Assembly (NCBI GenBank): GCA_029203165.1
Contig: CP119308.1
Span: 2,604,001-2,668,000, forward strand
Direction of reading: 5' to 3'
DNA: 64,000 nt
Origin: Candidatus Microbacterium colombiense
Lineage (GTDB): Bacteria > Actinomycetota > Actinomycetes > Actinomycetales > Microbacteriaceae
A program made the position numbers and the translations under genes. Positions within the stretch are counted from its first letter, which is position 1; each line of letters opens with the position of its first letter. Shown here piece by piece: positions 47,263 to 54,505 of this stretch. Under the pieces are notes generated by a model. It did not search any database. It was not told the DNA's origin and saw only the letters and a list, made by a program, of their open reading frames with translations.

Positions 47263-48717
47263 TTAGTACCGTGAAGAACGTTCGCGCCGCGAACCTGCTG
47301 TGGCAGTGCGACGGGCGATCTGTCGCTTCTGCTCGGTGAACGGCGGCTCGATGAAACGGAGAGCATCAAGGACGAATCTCTTCCGCACGACGGGCTTACG
47401 GTGGCTGAAAGTATAGACCGACGCGGCGCCGTGGTATGAGCCCATCCCGCTTGGCCCTACTCCCCCGAAAGGGACATCGGGAAGGCCGGCCTGGAGCATC
47501 GGGACGTCAAGACCGATGCCTCCCGATGATGTCTCGCGCACGAACAGTTCGCGCGTCGCCGCGTCGCCGGAGAAGACGTACAGTGCCAGTGGTTTATCGC
47601 CGGCATTGATGTAGCGGACAGCGTCTGCCGGATCGGCGACGGGAACGACCGGGAGGATCGGGCCGAAAATCTCTTCCCGCATGATCGGTGGTCGCCCGGC
47701 AAGGTCGCGCACGTCTAACGGCTCCTGAAGCTGCAGGACGGTCGGGGAGATGTAGCGTCGGGAGGCGTCGGTCACGCCACCGTGGATGATGTCGCCGTCC
47801 TTGAGGTAGCCGGCGAGTCGGGCGAAGTGACGGTCGTTGACGATCCGCCCATAGTCCTCGACGGCGGCAGGGTCGTCAGACCACATGGCGCGGATAGCGG
47901 AGCCCAGCGCCGCTGTGAGCGCCTCGACTCGGTCGGGGGTGGTGAGGACATAGTCAGGAGCGACACACGTCTGACCCGCATTTGTGTATTTGGCCCAGGC
48001 CAACCGTCGAGCAACCTGTGCGATGTTCTCGTCATCGTCGAACCAGACGGGAGACTTCCCACCCAGTTCCAACGTGACCGGTGTCAGGTGGTCCGCCGCG
48101 GCGTGGGCCACAATGCGCCCGACCGTGCCATTGCCGGTGTAGAAGATGTAGTCGAACGAGTGTGTGAGCAGCGTCGTCGTCTCCTCTACACCCCCTTCTA
48201 CGACCCTCACCGCGTCTGGGTCGAGGTAGCGGGGCACGAGTTCAGCCCAGAGCGCGGACACGGTCGGTGTGAGTTCACTGGGCTTGAGGACGACGGCGTT
48301 GCCGGCAGCCAATGCTCCTGCCAGCGGCGCCATCAGCAGCTGCACGGGGTAGTTCCATGGCGCGACGATGAGCACCACGCCCAGGGGCTCGGTGACCAGC
48401 CGCGCCCGGGCGGGACGCAGCCCCAGAGGCACGGGCAGTCGAGCATCCTTCACCCATCGACGGAGGTTCTTCTTCAGGTGAGCGATGTCGGCGATGACCG
48501 CGCCGGTCTCGTTGATCTGCGTCTGCGTGGGCGACTTATGCAGATCGGTCCACAGCGCATGCTCGATCCGCTCGCCGTTCTCCCTGAGAAGATCAGCAAG
48601 GCGATCCAGTTGATGGACTCGCCAGGCGAGCGGACGAGTCCGGCGAGTGGCGAATGAGGCTCGGGTCGCTGCGACGGCGTCTTCGATCGAGGGATCCGTC
48701 GTGATCGCGTCGTTCAT
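47263..48717 (-). CDS. Aldehyde dehydrogenase
   Basis: 484 residues from ATG 48717. NAD(P)-dependent oxidation of aldehydes to acids. Catalytic Glu in VTLELGGKSPVW, catalytic Cys in NAGQTCVAPDY, and IVAPWNYPVQLL are intact; closest in form to class 3 / coniferyl-type ALDH. Stop of the SDR gene overlaps its start (ATGA). Last gene of the TetR-DUF2236 operon, next to the glgB fragment. Confidence 0.93.
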   Translation of the reverse strand: MNDAITTDPSIEDAVAATRASFATRRTRPLAWRVHQLDRLADLLRENGERIEHALWTDLHKSPTQTQINETGAVIADIAHLKKNLRRWVKDARLPVPLGLRPARARLVTEPLGVVLIVAPWNYPVQLLMAPLAGALAAGNAVVLKPSELTPTVSALWAELVPRYLDPDAVRVVEGGVEETTTLLTHSFDYIFYTGNGTVGRIVAHAAADHLTPVTLELGGKSPVWFDDDENIAQVARRLAWAKYTNAGQTCVAPDYVLTTPDRVEALTAALGSAIRAMWSDDPAAVEDYGRIVNDRHFARLAGYLKDGDIIHGGVTDASRRYISPTVLQLQEPLDVRDLAGRPPIMREEIFGPILPVVPVADPADAVRYINAGDKPLALYVFSGDAATRELFVRETSSGGIGLDVPMLQAGLPDVPFGGVGPSGMGSYHGAASVYTFSHRKPVVRKRFVLDALRFIEPPFTEQKRQIARRTATAGSRRERSSRY

Positions 48718-49475
48718 GAGAGCGTAGCTCCGCCGCCGTCGATGTTGATGGTGACGCCCGTGATGAACGATGCCCCTGGGCCGGCCAGGAAGGCGACGGC
48801 ACTGCCGATGTCCGTCTCCGCGTCGCCGCCGCGCTTGATAGCCTGCCCCGCCATCACCGACTGTGCTACCTCGGGATTCTCGTCGAACCACTGCAGCGCC
48901 GACGGCCCGAATGACAGAGGCATGATCGCGTTCACGGTGATGCCGTCCGCACCCCACTCCTTCGCCGCGACACGCGTCAGTCCGGCGATGGCGCCCTTGG
49001 ACGCGACATACGCGGCCATGCCGCGTTGACCAGAGATCTCGGCGCCGCTGCGGACGTTGATGACCCGACCGTCTCCGCGCAGGCTCGGGTACGCCGCACG
49101 CATGAACCGATGGGTGGCTATGACGCCGACCGTGAGCGCTCGCTGCAGCTGCTCATCCGTCGTCTCCTGCACGGGAGTGTCAACCGAAGCCGCCATAGCG
49201 TTGTTCACGAGGATGTTCAGGCCACCGAAGACCTCGAGCGTCCGGGCGACACACGCCTCGATCGACGCGGCGTCCTGCACATCGGTCTGTACGGCGATCG
49301 CTTCGCCGCCGCGTTCCCGGATGAGCTGAGCGCTCCGCTCGCCCGAGCTGGCATCAAGCTCGGCGACGACGACACTCGCCCCGCTTCCGGCCAGGGCGAG
49401 GGCGATGCCCTGCCCCACCCCCTGCCCGGCACCTGTGACGACGGCGACGCGCCCTTCGAGTTCGTTCGAGCTCAT
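48714..49475 (-). CDS. Short-chain dehydrogenase/reductase
   Basis: 253 residues. Cofactor motif VVTGAGQGVGQGIALAL (about 12-28), LNILVNNAMA, catalytic Tyr/Lys in YVASKGA, and the C-terminal ITGVTINIDGGG. Probably oxidises an alcohol or reduces a ketone produced by the upstream oxygenase pathway. Lies 52 nt after the DUF2236 gene and overlaps the ALDH start. Confidence 0.92.
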   Translation of the reverse strand: MSSNELEGRVAVVTGAGQGVGQGIALALAGSGASVVVAELDASSGERSAQLIRERGGEAIAVQTDVQDAASIEACVARTLEVFGGLNILVNNAMAASVDTPVQETTDEQLQRALTVGVIATHRFMRAAYPSLRGDGRVINVRSGAEISGQRGMAAYVASKGAIAGLTRVAAKEWGADGITVNAIMPLSFGPSALQWFDENPEVAQSVMAGQAIKRGGDAETDIGSAVAFLAGPGASFITGVTINIDGGGATLS

Positions 49476-49527
49476 GGAATCCTTCTCTTCCTGAAGATGA
49501 GTGAGGCGGCGTGTGACAGTGCGCCGA

Positions 49528-50652
49528 TCACCCGAACCGGGGTTCCCCGCGGCGGCGGCGCTCGTCGAGCACCTTCTTGTGGAGTTCGCGCGCCGAGGTG
49601 ATCAACATCACGCCGTCCTCGCCCCACAGCAGTCGCATGAAGTACCGCTCGATGGGACCGCGCTGGAGCAACCACGCGAGTGGACGAATGGTCACCCGGG
49701 CACGGAGCGCCCGACGCGACGCCTTTTCGTCGAGGCCATGACCCTGGCGCGTCTTGCTCGGAAGCGCACCCAGCACCGGCTTGCCCAGCAACCCCGTAGT
49801 GAGCCCGAAGATGAGGAGGACCTTAACGTGCGAGCCGTTGATGTTCTTCTTCGACGATTCGCGCAGGAGTACCTCGTAGTCCTGCCCGTCCTCCGGCCGG
49901 ATCGAGAGCGTCGACGTGTGACCGAACAGGTCATCGTACTTCGCGTAGAGCGCCGACAGCTCCTGCATCGTCGAGGGGATCTCGTCTTCCGGGGCTCCGT
50001 GCAGCCGCAGGTACGCCCCCATCTCGCGAGCGAACTGATCGCGTACGTCGTCAGGAAGGCGACGTGGCGCCCCGAAGAGGCCTTGGAAGGCGAACGACTC
50101 GTAGGCGCGCAGCATGGGGTGCAGCTCCGTGATGCCTGCCCAGAGGGATTCACGCGGCGAGCTGGCGAGGTAGCCGCCCAGCTCGGGCGCGGCGCTGTCG
50201 ATCACATCGCCGGCGACATGCGAGTGGATCTTGTGCAGGTGCGCCGCCATGCGCTCCGCGGTCTCGGTATCGCCGAGCCACATCGGCAGGTGCATCGCGG
50301 CGCCGCGCTGGAGCCGTTCGAAAGCATCGAAGATGGTGAACTCGCCTTTGACGGCTTTGCGCACGATCGGCTCTCCATCGCGGATGCCCGCCTTGATCGG
50401 CTTGTAGACGTCCTGCGAGAGCTGCTGGGCGGCGTGGTGGAAGAAGATTGTCGACGGGTGCAGCACCAGTTCCCAGACGACGCTTCCCGGCCCGAAGAGC
50501 CCGTAGTCGAGGGAACCGTCTTCGCGGACCGCACTCCCCGCCGGCTTCGGCTCTCCGAAACGCCGCCAGCGGCGTTCGGTGCCCCTCAGGTCCGCGCCCG
50601 TGACCTTGTCGCCGGGCGCGACGCGCGTCTTCGTCGGCTTCGCCGTCGCCAT
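49528..50652 (-). CDS. DUF2236 oxygenase (MpaB / latex-clearing-protein family)
   Basis: 374 residues, GAGGAGG before ATG 50652. The haem-b family core is visible: DGSLDYGLFGPGSVVWEL, shortened FGPGSVVWELVLHP, FERLQRGAAMHLPMWLGD, HLHKIHSHV and AYESFAFQGLFG. Family members cleave polyisoprene or act on terpenoid side chains. No Tat signal is present, so cytoplasmic. First gene of the operon driven by the promoter at 50698-50726 and its palindrome. Substrate unknown. Confidence 0.8.
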   Translation of the reverse strand: MATAKPTKTRVAPGDKVTGADLRGTERRWRRFGEPKPAGSAVREDGSLDYGLFGPGSVVWELVLHPSTIFFHHAAQQLSQDVYKPIKAGIRDGEPIVRKAVKGEFTIFDAFERLQRGAAMHLPMWLGDTETAERMAAHLHKIHSHVAGDVIDSAAPELGGYLASSPRESLWAGITELHPMLRAYESFAFQGLFGAPRRLPDDVRDQFAREMGAYLRLHGAPEDEIPSTMQELSALYAKYDDLFGHTSTLSIRPEDGQDYEVLLRESSKKNINGSHVKVLLIFGLTTGLLGKPVLGALPSKTRQGHGLDEKASRRALRARVTIRPLAWLLQRGPIERYFMRLLWGEDGVMLITSARELHKKVLDERRRRGEPRFG

Positions 50653-50670
50653 GTTGACCTCCTCGTCAGC

Positions 50671-50688
50671 AGTTCACGCGCGTGAACT
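50671..50688. promoter_or_regulatory. 18-bp perfect palindromic operator
   Basis: AGTTCACGCGCGTGAACT, perfectly self-complementary, immediately downstream of the predicted transcription start and 18 nt before the DUF2236 start codon. Probable binding site for the adjacent TetR protein. Confidence 0.8.
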
Positions 50689-50697
50689 GTTAAGGAG

Positions 50698-50726
50698 ACG
50701 CTACGCGACACGCGATGAGTCGTCAA
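50698..50726 (-). promoter_or_regulatory. Promoter of the DUF2236-SDR-ALDH operon
   Basis: Minus strand: -35 TTGACG (50721-50726), 17-nt spacer, -10 TAGCGT (50698-50703). The best consensus-like promoter in the window; transcription would start near 50691, just before the palindrome. Confidence 0.75.
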
Positions 50727-50787
50727 GCGAGAGCGAACACGGCGGCGAGATGACGCTCAACTTCGTCGTTCGCGCGATGCGCAGCGT

Positions 50788-51471
50788 TCAGCGGAATCCG
50801 TCACCGGCGATGCGGGCCTGCGCACCCTCGATCGCCGCGTCGAGAGCGTACGTGAGCTGCTGCGATCCGTACGTGTCCACCCGCGCCGCGCTGACGCGAT
50901 CCAGATGCGGGAACTCGGCGGGATCGCGTTCCGCGAGGGCAGCACGGGTGTGATCCGCCCTGCGGGTCGCGGCACCAGCGTCGATGGCAATGCGGTCTCG
51001 CGCCCAGCCCTGCGCAATATACCCGAGTGTCACCACGAACCGGGTCGCGTGCTCGTCCGAGAAGTCCGCACTGAGCAACTCATCCAACAACGCCTCGGTG
51101 GAGCGCAGGAAGCGATCCTCCTGCAGCGCGGCCGAGAGATGCTCGGCCAACGCTCCCGTGGAGATCAGGGCTTCGGCGTAACCCCGCACGTACTCACGCG
51201 CGGCCTCCTGCCACCCGAGTCCGGCCCGGATGTCGATGTCGCCGATCTCCCGCGCGAAGGTGGTGTCAGCCACCAGCTGAAGGAGCTGCTCCCGACTCGC
51301 GACGTGGTGATTGACCGCGGAGCGGTCGACGCCGAGGATGCGCGCGACAGCCTGCATGGTGATAGGCCGGTCGACGATGGTGAGGGCTGCCGCGACGATC
51401 TGGCCTCGATCGATCCCCGCCTTTGCCCCGACCGATCTTCTGGACGCGGCCGGACGCGGTGTGTCGATCAT
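50788..51471 (-). CDS. TetR-family regulator of the DUF2236 operon
   Basis: 227 residues from ATG 51471; TAGGGT (51478-51483) ends 6 nt upstream, so leaderless. Basic start, then helix-turn-helix about 40-60 (MQAVARILGVDRSAVNHHVA). C-terminal helical domain with EDRFLRSTEALLDELLSADF, cut: RFLRSTEALLDELL. Same strand as and directly upstream of the promoter/operator and oxygenase operon, so it most likely represses them. Ligand probably a substrate or product of the operon. Confidence 0.88.
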   Translation of the reverse strand: MIDTPRPAASRRSVGAKAGIDRGQIVAAALTIVDRPITMQAVARILGVDRSAVNHHVASREQLLQLVADTTFAREIGDIDIRAGLGWQEAAREYVRGYAEALISTGALAEHLSAALQEDRFLRSTEALLDELLSADFSDEHATRFVVTLGYIAQGWARDRIAIDAGAATRRADHTRAALAERDPAEFPHLDRVSAARVDTYGSQQLTYALDAAIEGAQARIAGDGFR

Positions 51472-51626
51472 TCCCGGACCCTATCAACTCGTGTCCCGGA
51501 CCGACGAGTGGTACATGCTGCGGACGTGTTCTCCTCCGGAGTTGCGGAGGAACACCCTGCCAGTAGGAACGCGCTGAGGATGCGCGCGACGGCGGTAGCG
51601 CCAGGGCGACGAGTATTGCTGCTCAT
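51468..51626 (-). CDS. Short lipoprotein-like ORF, possibly a remnant
   Basis: 52 codons from ATG 51626 with AAAGG upstream. The N-terminus resembles a lipoprotein leader (ATAVARILSAFLLAGCSS, lipobox LAGC). After the Cys only ~30 low-complexity residues follow. Its stop overlaps the TetR start (ATGA). May be a true short lipoprotein, or the 5' stub of a larger gene lost in the element's decay. Confidence 0.4.
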   Translation of the reverse strand: MSSNTRRPGATAVARILSAFLLAGCSSATPEENTSAACTTRRSGTRVDRVRE

Positions 51627-51734
51627 GGGTGATGTGCCTTTCACGTGGGCTGTGCGCGGCACAGCGGATCGCATCTCCAGTGTGGAAAGCTTCTCCTCAT
51701 CCTGAGTGGCGGAGATACGAACTGTCGAGCAAGT

Positions 51735-51989
51735 TCATTTGTTGCGGGTCTTCCACTGCACGTCCTCCAGGAGATTCTCGGGCACGCATCGATGGAGACC
51801 ACCCGCGGCTACGTGCACCCTGACGACCGGCACCTTGCCTCGGCAGCGGTGCAAGCCAACGCATTCCTCAGCCCTCCACAGGAAGGGCCTCGCGACGGGT
51901 TCCGTTGTCCACAGGCCCACGTCACCTGGAAGTCGAGGGGACCAGAAGGGGACCAAAAAATACGACCCTCGGAAACAACAAAACCCTGA
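51735..51989 (+). pseudogene. Tyrosine recombinase (integrase) C-terminal remnant
   Basis: Reads LPLHVLQEILGHASMETT and RGYVHPDD, the last conserved block of phage-type integrases with the His-Arg-like box GHASMETT and the nucleophile Tyr. About 270 upstream residues are absent. Ends 30 nt before attR, orientation toward it, which is the normal place of int beside att. It marks the right end of the element and explains why it is now fixed. Confidence 0.82.
51937..51959 (+). repeat. Right copy of GGGACC-rich end repeat
   Basis: GGGGACCAGAA followed by GGGGACCAAAAA; inverted relative to the copy at 44772-44791. It overlaps the end of the integrase remnant. Confidence 0.6.
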
Positions 51990-52015
51990 TGAAAATTGCT
52001 TCTCATCAGGGTTTT
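51980..52015. terminator. Terminator at the element's right end
   Basis: 13-nt perfect arms (AAAACCCTGATGA / TCATCAGGGTTTT) with flanking A- and T-runs. It can end int-remnant transcripts and, on the minus strand, the tRNA-Pro transcript. Confidence 0.85.
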
Positions 52016-52018
52016 TCT

Positions 52019-52061
52019 GTCGGGCTGACAGGATTTGAACCTGCGACCCCCTGACCCCCAG
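52019..52061 (-). repeat. attR-type copy inside the intact tRNA-Pro
   Basis: 43-nt partner of 44638-44680, one mismatch at 52051. Confidence 0.85.
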
Positions 52062-52093
52062 TCAGGTGCGCTACCAAGCTGCGCCACAGCCCG
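52021..52093 (-). tRNA. tRNA-Pro(GGG), intact
   Basis: 73 nt without CCA. Acceptor CGGGCTG/CAGCCCG, D-arm GCGC/GCGC, anticodon stem CCTGA/TCAGG with loop CTGGGGG (anticodon GGG at 52057-52059), T-arm CAGG-TTCAAAT-CCTG. All stems pair. Lies just inside the right border of the element and probably supplies the function lost in the split tRNA beside it. Confidence 0.93.
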
Positions 52094-52116
52094 TGGCATT
52101 CAATTTTCAGTTATGT

Positions 52117-52185
52117 CGGGCCGTCTGGGAGGGGTGAACCCCTTGACCCCCAGCCAAGTGCGCTACCAAGCTGCGCCACAGCCCG
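52117..52185 (-). pseudogene. Broken tRNA-Pro: host 5' half with replaced 3' end
   Basis: 5' acceptor, D-arm and anticodon arm are intact (CTTGG-CTGGGGG-TCAAG). After GGGGT the sequence diverges: there is no TTCAAAT T-loop and the total is 69 nt. The acceptor still pairs by chance or ancestry (CGGGCTG / CGGCCCG, one G-U). Its true 3' half appears to be at 44638-44665. Confidence 0.8.
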
Positions 52186-52217
52186 TTGTTCTGCACTCTC
52201 GCGCAGGCAACTCCCCT

Positions 52218-52223
52218 ATCTTA
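52218..52223 (-). promoter_or_regulatory. -10 box of the tRNA-Pro locus
   Basis: TAAGAT on the minus strand, 32 nt before the tRNA 5' end. It sits upstream of the broken copy, so the host promoter now first reads the split tRNA and may continue into the intact one. Confidence 0.45.
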
Positions 52224-52291
52224 GCCTGACCCGGCGGCCCTCCGCGAACCGAGGCGTTGCAGGTGTCGGAGGCCCGGCGTAGCGTGCGTGC

Positions 52292-52876
52292 ATGGTGACG
52301 ATCACGACCGAGGTGGCGACGTCGGCGCGCTGGGATGACGTGCAGCATGCGCTCACCGGCGGCGGTGACGGCGCGAGCTGCCAATGCATCTGGCCGATGC
52401 TGAGCAACAAGGAGTGGAACGAGACCACGACCCCGCAGCGCACCGAGATGTTGCGCGACGAGATACGAGATGGTCCGCCACCGGGCATCGTCGTCTACGT
52501 CGATGGAGAGGCTGCCGGGTGGATCCGCATAGGCCCGCGCATCCGTCAGGAACGCATCGCTCGCACCCGAATGATCGCGGCAGCGAGCGAGGAGCCCTTC
52601 GATGATGCTGCGGTGTGGGCGGTCACGTGCTTCGTCGTGCGCCGCGAGCATCGAGGGAAGGGCCTCAACCACGAGCTGGTCCGAGCCGCCGTCGAATTCG
52701 CCCGCGACGCCGGCGCACGGCTGATCGAGGCGTATCCGGTCGACACCGCCGGCGAGAAGAAGCGAACGAACGACCTGTTCCACGGCACCCTCGGCACGTT
52801 CCGCGCCGCCGGCTTCACCGCGACGACAGAGATGAAGCCCGGGCGCACGCTCGTCACGATGGACCTCTCCGCATGA
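52292..52876 (+). CDS. GNAT-family N-acetyltransferase
   Basis: 194 residues. Acetyl-CoA-binding motif A RREHRGKGLNHELVRAAVEF (RxxxGxG form, about 115-134). CQCIWPM with two Cys near residue 32 matches a subgroup seen in actinobacteria. Substrate unknown. TAGCGT at 52280-52285 ends 6 nt before ATG, so leaderless. First gene right of the element. Confidence 0.88.
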   Translation: MVTITTEVATSARWDDVQHALTGGGDGASCQCIWPMLSNKEWNETTTPQRTEMLRDEIRDGPPPGIVVYVDGEAAGWIRIGPRIRQERIARTRMIAAASEEPFDDAAVWAVTCFVVRREHRGKGLNHELVRAAVEFARDAGARLIEAYPVDTAGEKKRTNDLFHGTLGTFRAAGFTATTEMKPGRTLVTMDLSA

Positions 52877-52898
52877 CGCCGACCGCTAGCGTGGACGC

Positions 52899-53354
52899 AT
52901 GAGCGACGAGCATCCGATCATCGAAGACCCCGAACTCGGCACGTTCACGCGCGCGACCACCGAAATGACCGATGGCACCGTCCTCACGCACGACTGGTAC
53001 GTCGGCACGCTGTCTGCCGACGGCGCGGACCTCGAGCTGATGATCGAGGCGACCTCTGCCGCCGACGCCGACGCACTTCTCCCCCGGCTCAGGTCGACGG
53101 TGGCCGATCTGGCGACGTTGCGACGCGCCGCATCGGATGCCGTCGTCACGAACTTCAGCCAGGGCGACCCCGAACCCGGCGATCTCGAAGAGGCTGCAGC
53201 AGACCTCGTGCTGGAGACCATCGAGGTCTCAACCGATGGCACGGTCGTCCTGCACCTCACGGATACGTGCGGCTCGCACTTTCCCGATGGATACTGGCCT
53301 GCCGTCCACCTCGCTCCCGACGACACCGTCGCAGACGTCACGGTCGAGTCCTGA
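52899..53354 (+). CDS. Hypothetical protein (DUF2262-like)
   Basis: 151 residues, acidic, no membrane segment. Begins IIEDPELGTFTRATTE and contains DWYVGTLSADGADLELMIEA, cut WYVGTLSADG, and late DTCGSHFPDGYWPAVHL. Family assignment is by resemblance only. TAGCGT (52887-52892) ends 6 nt before ATG 52899, repeating the leaderless pattern of the gene before it. Confidence 0.75.
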   Translation: MSDEHPIIEDPELGTFTRATTEMTDGTVLTHDWYVGTLSADGADLELMIEATSAADADALLPRLRSTVADLATLRRAASDAVVTNFSQGDPEPGDLEEAAADLVLETIEVSTDGTVVLHLTDTCGSHFPDGYWPAVHLAPDDTVADVTVES

Positions 53355-53431
53355 GCGCGTCATCCCGCGACGAAGCCCCGCTCTTCGACGAAGGGGCGTC
53401 TCGGCGTGCCTGGATCGCTCGCGCCCCGAGC

Positions 53432-54082
53432 ATGCCGCTCGTGTGGTCGTTCCTCCCGTACATCGCCGTCTCCATCGCGCACGTCGTCTTGCTCGCTCTC
53501 GACAGTCCTCTCGCTACCCCGACCAAGCTGCTTCTGATGCCGCTGTTGGCACTGCCCGTCGTGGTCGCGGTGCGGCGAATCACCCCGCGGCTGGCCGCCA
53601 TCTTGGTGTTCGGAGCGCTTCTGTTCTCCTGGCTCGGCGACAGCGCGGGTGCCCTCTTCCCGAATGCCCCCGAGATCCCACTCATGCTGGGATTCTTCGG
53701 CATCGCGCACCTGACATACATCGCGCTCTTCCTCCGCCATTCCACTCGACAGCGGATGCCGTGGTGGGCACTCATCTACGTGGCCTGGTGGATTGCGATG
53801 ATCACCGTGCTCGGTCCCCACGCGGGCGGACTACTCGTGGCAGTCGCGATCTACGGGGTGGTCCTCGCCGGCACTGCGGCATTCGCCACCCGCTGCGACC
53901 CGGTCGTCGCGGCCGGTGGAGCGTTCTTCCTGGCCAGCGACACGATCCTCGCCCTGCGTCTGTTCCTGCCAGGGTCGCTGCCGGCGTGGAGCAGTCCCGT
54001 GATCATGCTGACCTACACGCTCGGGCAAGGCCTGATCGTCGCGGGGATTCTGATCGCTCTGGACAGGCGGCGAGCCTCATGA
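53432..54082 (+). CDS. YhhN-family (lysoplasmalogenase-like) membrane protein
   Basis: 216 residues from ATG 53432, about eight membrane helices. Family signatures FSWLGDSAGALFP and FFLASDTILALRLFLPG supply the conserved aspartates. Animal homologues hydrolyse lysoplasmalogens; the bacterial role is less certain. No ribosome site at 53432. The frame is open upstream to CTG 53351, which overlaps the previous stop as CTGA, so a non-standard start is possible. Stop overlaps the S4 gene (ATGA). Confidence 0.82.
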   Translation: MPLVWSFLPYIAVSIAHVVLLALDSPLATPTKLLLMPLLALPVVVAVRRITPRLAAILVFGALLFSWLGDSAGALFPNAPEIPLMLGFFGIAHLTYIALFLRHSTRQRMPWWALIYVAWWIAMITVLGPHAGGLLVAVAIYGVVLAGTAAFATRCDPVVAAGGAFFLASDTILALRLFLPGSLPAWSSPVIMLTYTLGQGLIVAGILIALDRRRAS

Positions 54083-54468
54083 GCCCGACATCAGTGCGCA
54101 TCGACAGTTGGCTCTGGGCCATTCGCGCGTACAAGACGCGGTCAGCGGCGACCACGGCATGCCGTGCGGGGCATATCCGCCTCAACGGCGACAAGGTGAA
54201 GGCGGCACAGCCGGTGCGCGTCGGCGACGAGGTACGGATACGTATCTCCGGCTTCGACCGGATCCTCACCGTGCGCCAGCTGCTGGTCAAGCGTGTCGGT
54301 GCACCGATAGCAGCTGCGGCATATGAGGATCGCACACCGGAACGCGAGCCCCAGGCCGCGCTCGGACTGCGTGATCGTGGCGCCGGTCGACCGACGAAGC
54401 GTGAGCGTCGCGACATCGACAGGCTCCGCGGTCGTGGCGAGTCCGAGGACGATTTCTTCGCAGATTGA
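54079..54468 (+). CDS. S4-domain RNA-binding protein (Hsp15-like)
   Basis: 129 residues. S4 fold at the start: VRIDSWLWAIRAYKTRS, AGHIRLNGDKVKAAQPVRVG, FDRILTVRQLL. Basic C-terminal tail (GRPTKRERRDIDRLRGRG). Hsp15 rescues stalled 50S subunits carrying nascent chains after heat shock in E. coli. Translationally coupled to the YhhN-like gene. Confidence 0.9.
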   Translation: MSPTSVRIDSWLWAIRAYKTRSAATTACRAGHIRLNGDKVKAAQPVRVGDEVRIRISGFDRILTVRQLLVKRVGAPIAAAAYEDRTPEREPQAALGLRDRGAGRPTKRERRDIDRLRGRGESEDDFFAD

Positions 54469-54481
54469 TCTACCGATATTA

Positions 54482-54493
54482 GAACATATGTTC
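54482..54493. promoter_or_regulatory. Perfect LexA (SOS) box before the DUF222-HNH gene
   Basis: GAACATATGTTC, a perfect palindrome and full match to the actinobacterial SOS box, flanked by TA on both sides. It abuts the -10 TATACT (54494-54499), so LexA would block polymerase directly. Confidence 0.92.
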
Positions 54494-54499
54494 TATACT
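54494..54499 (+). promoter_or_regulatory. -10 box TATACT for the DUF222-HNH gene
   Basis: Ends 6 nt before ATG 54506; leaderless or very short leader (GGAGAC). Confidence 0.7.
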
Positions 54500-54505
54500 G
54501 GAGAC

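Larger units (their letters stand above)
44665..52153. mobile_element. Decayed integrative element in tRNA-Pro(GGG)
   Basis: About 7.5 kb bounded by the 16-nt core ACCCCTTGACCCCCAG at 44665-44680 and 52138-52153. Contents: TetR-CarD pair, glgB fragment, ALDH-SDR-DUF2236-TetR operon, short lipoprotein ORF, tyrosine integrase C-terminal remnant and an intact tRNA-Pro. No replication, conjugation or phage structural genes remain, so it should be immobile. If the 43-nt repeat is taken as att instead, the right border is 52019. Confidence 0.8.

Noticed and set aside
52117..52185. Second functional tRNA-Pro
   Set aside because: No T-loop TTCAAAT and four nt short; the T-arm cannot form.
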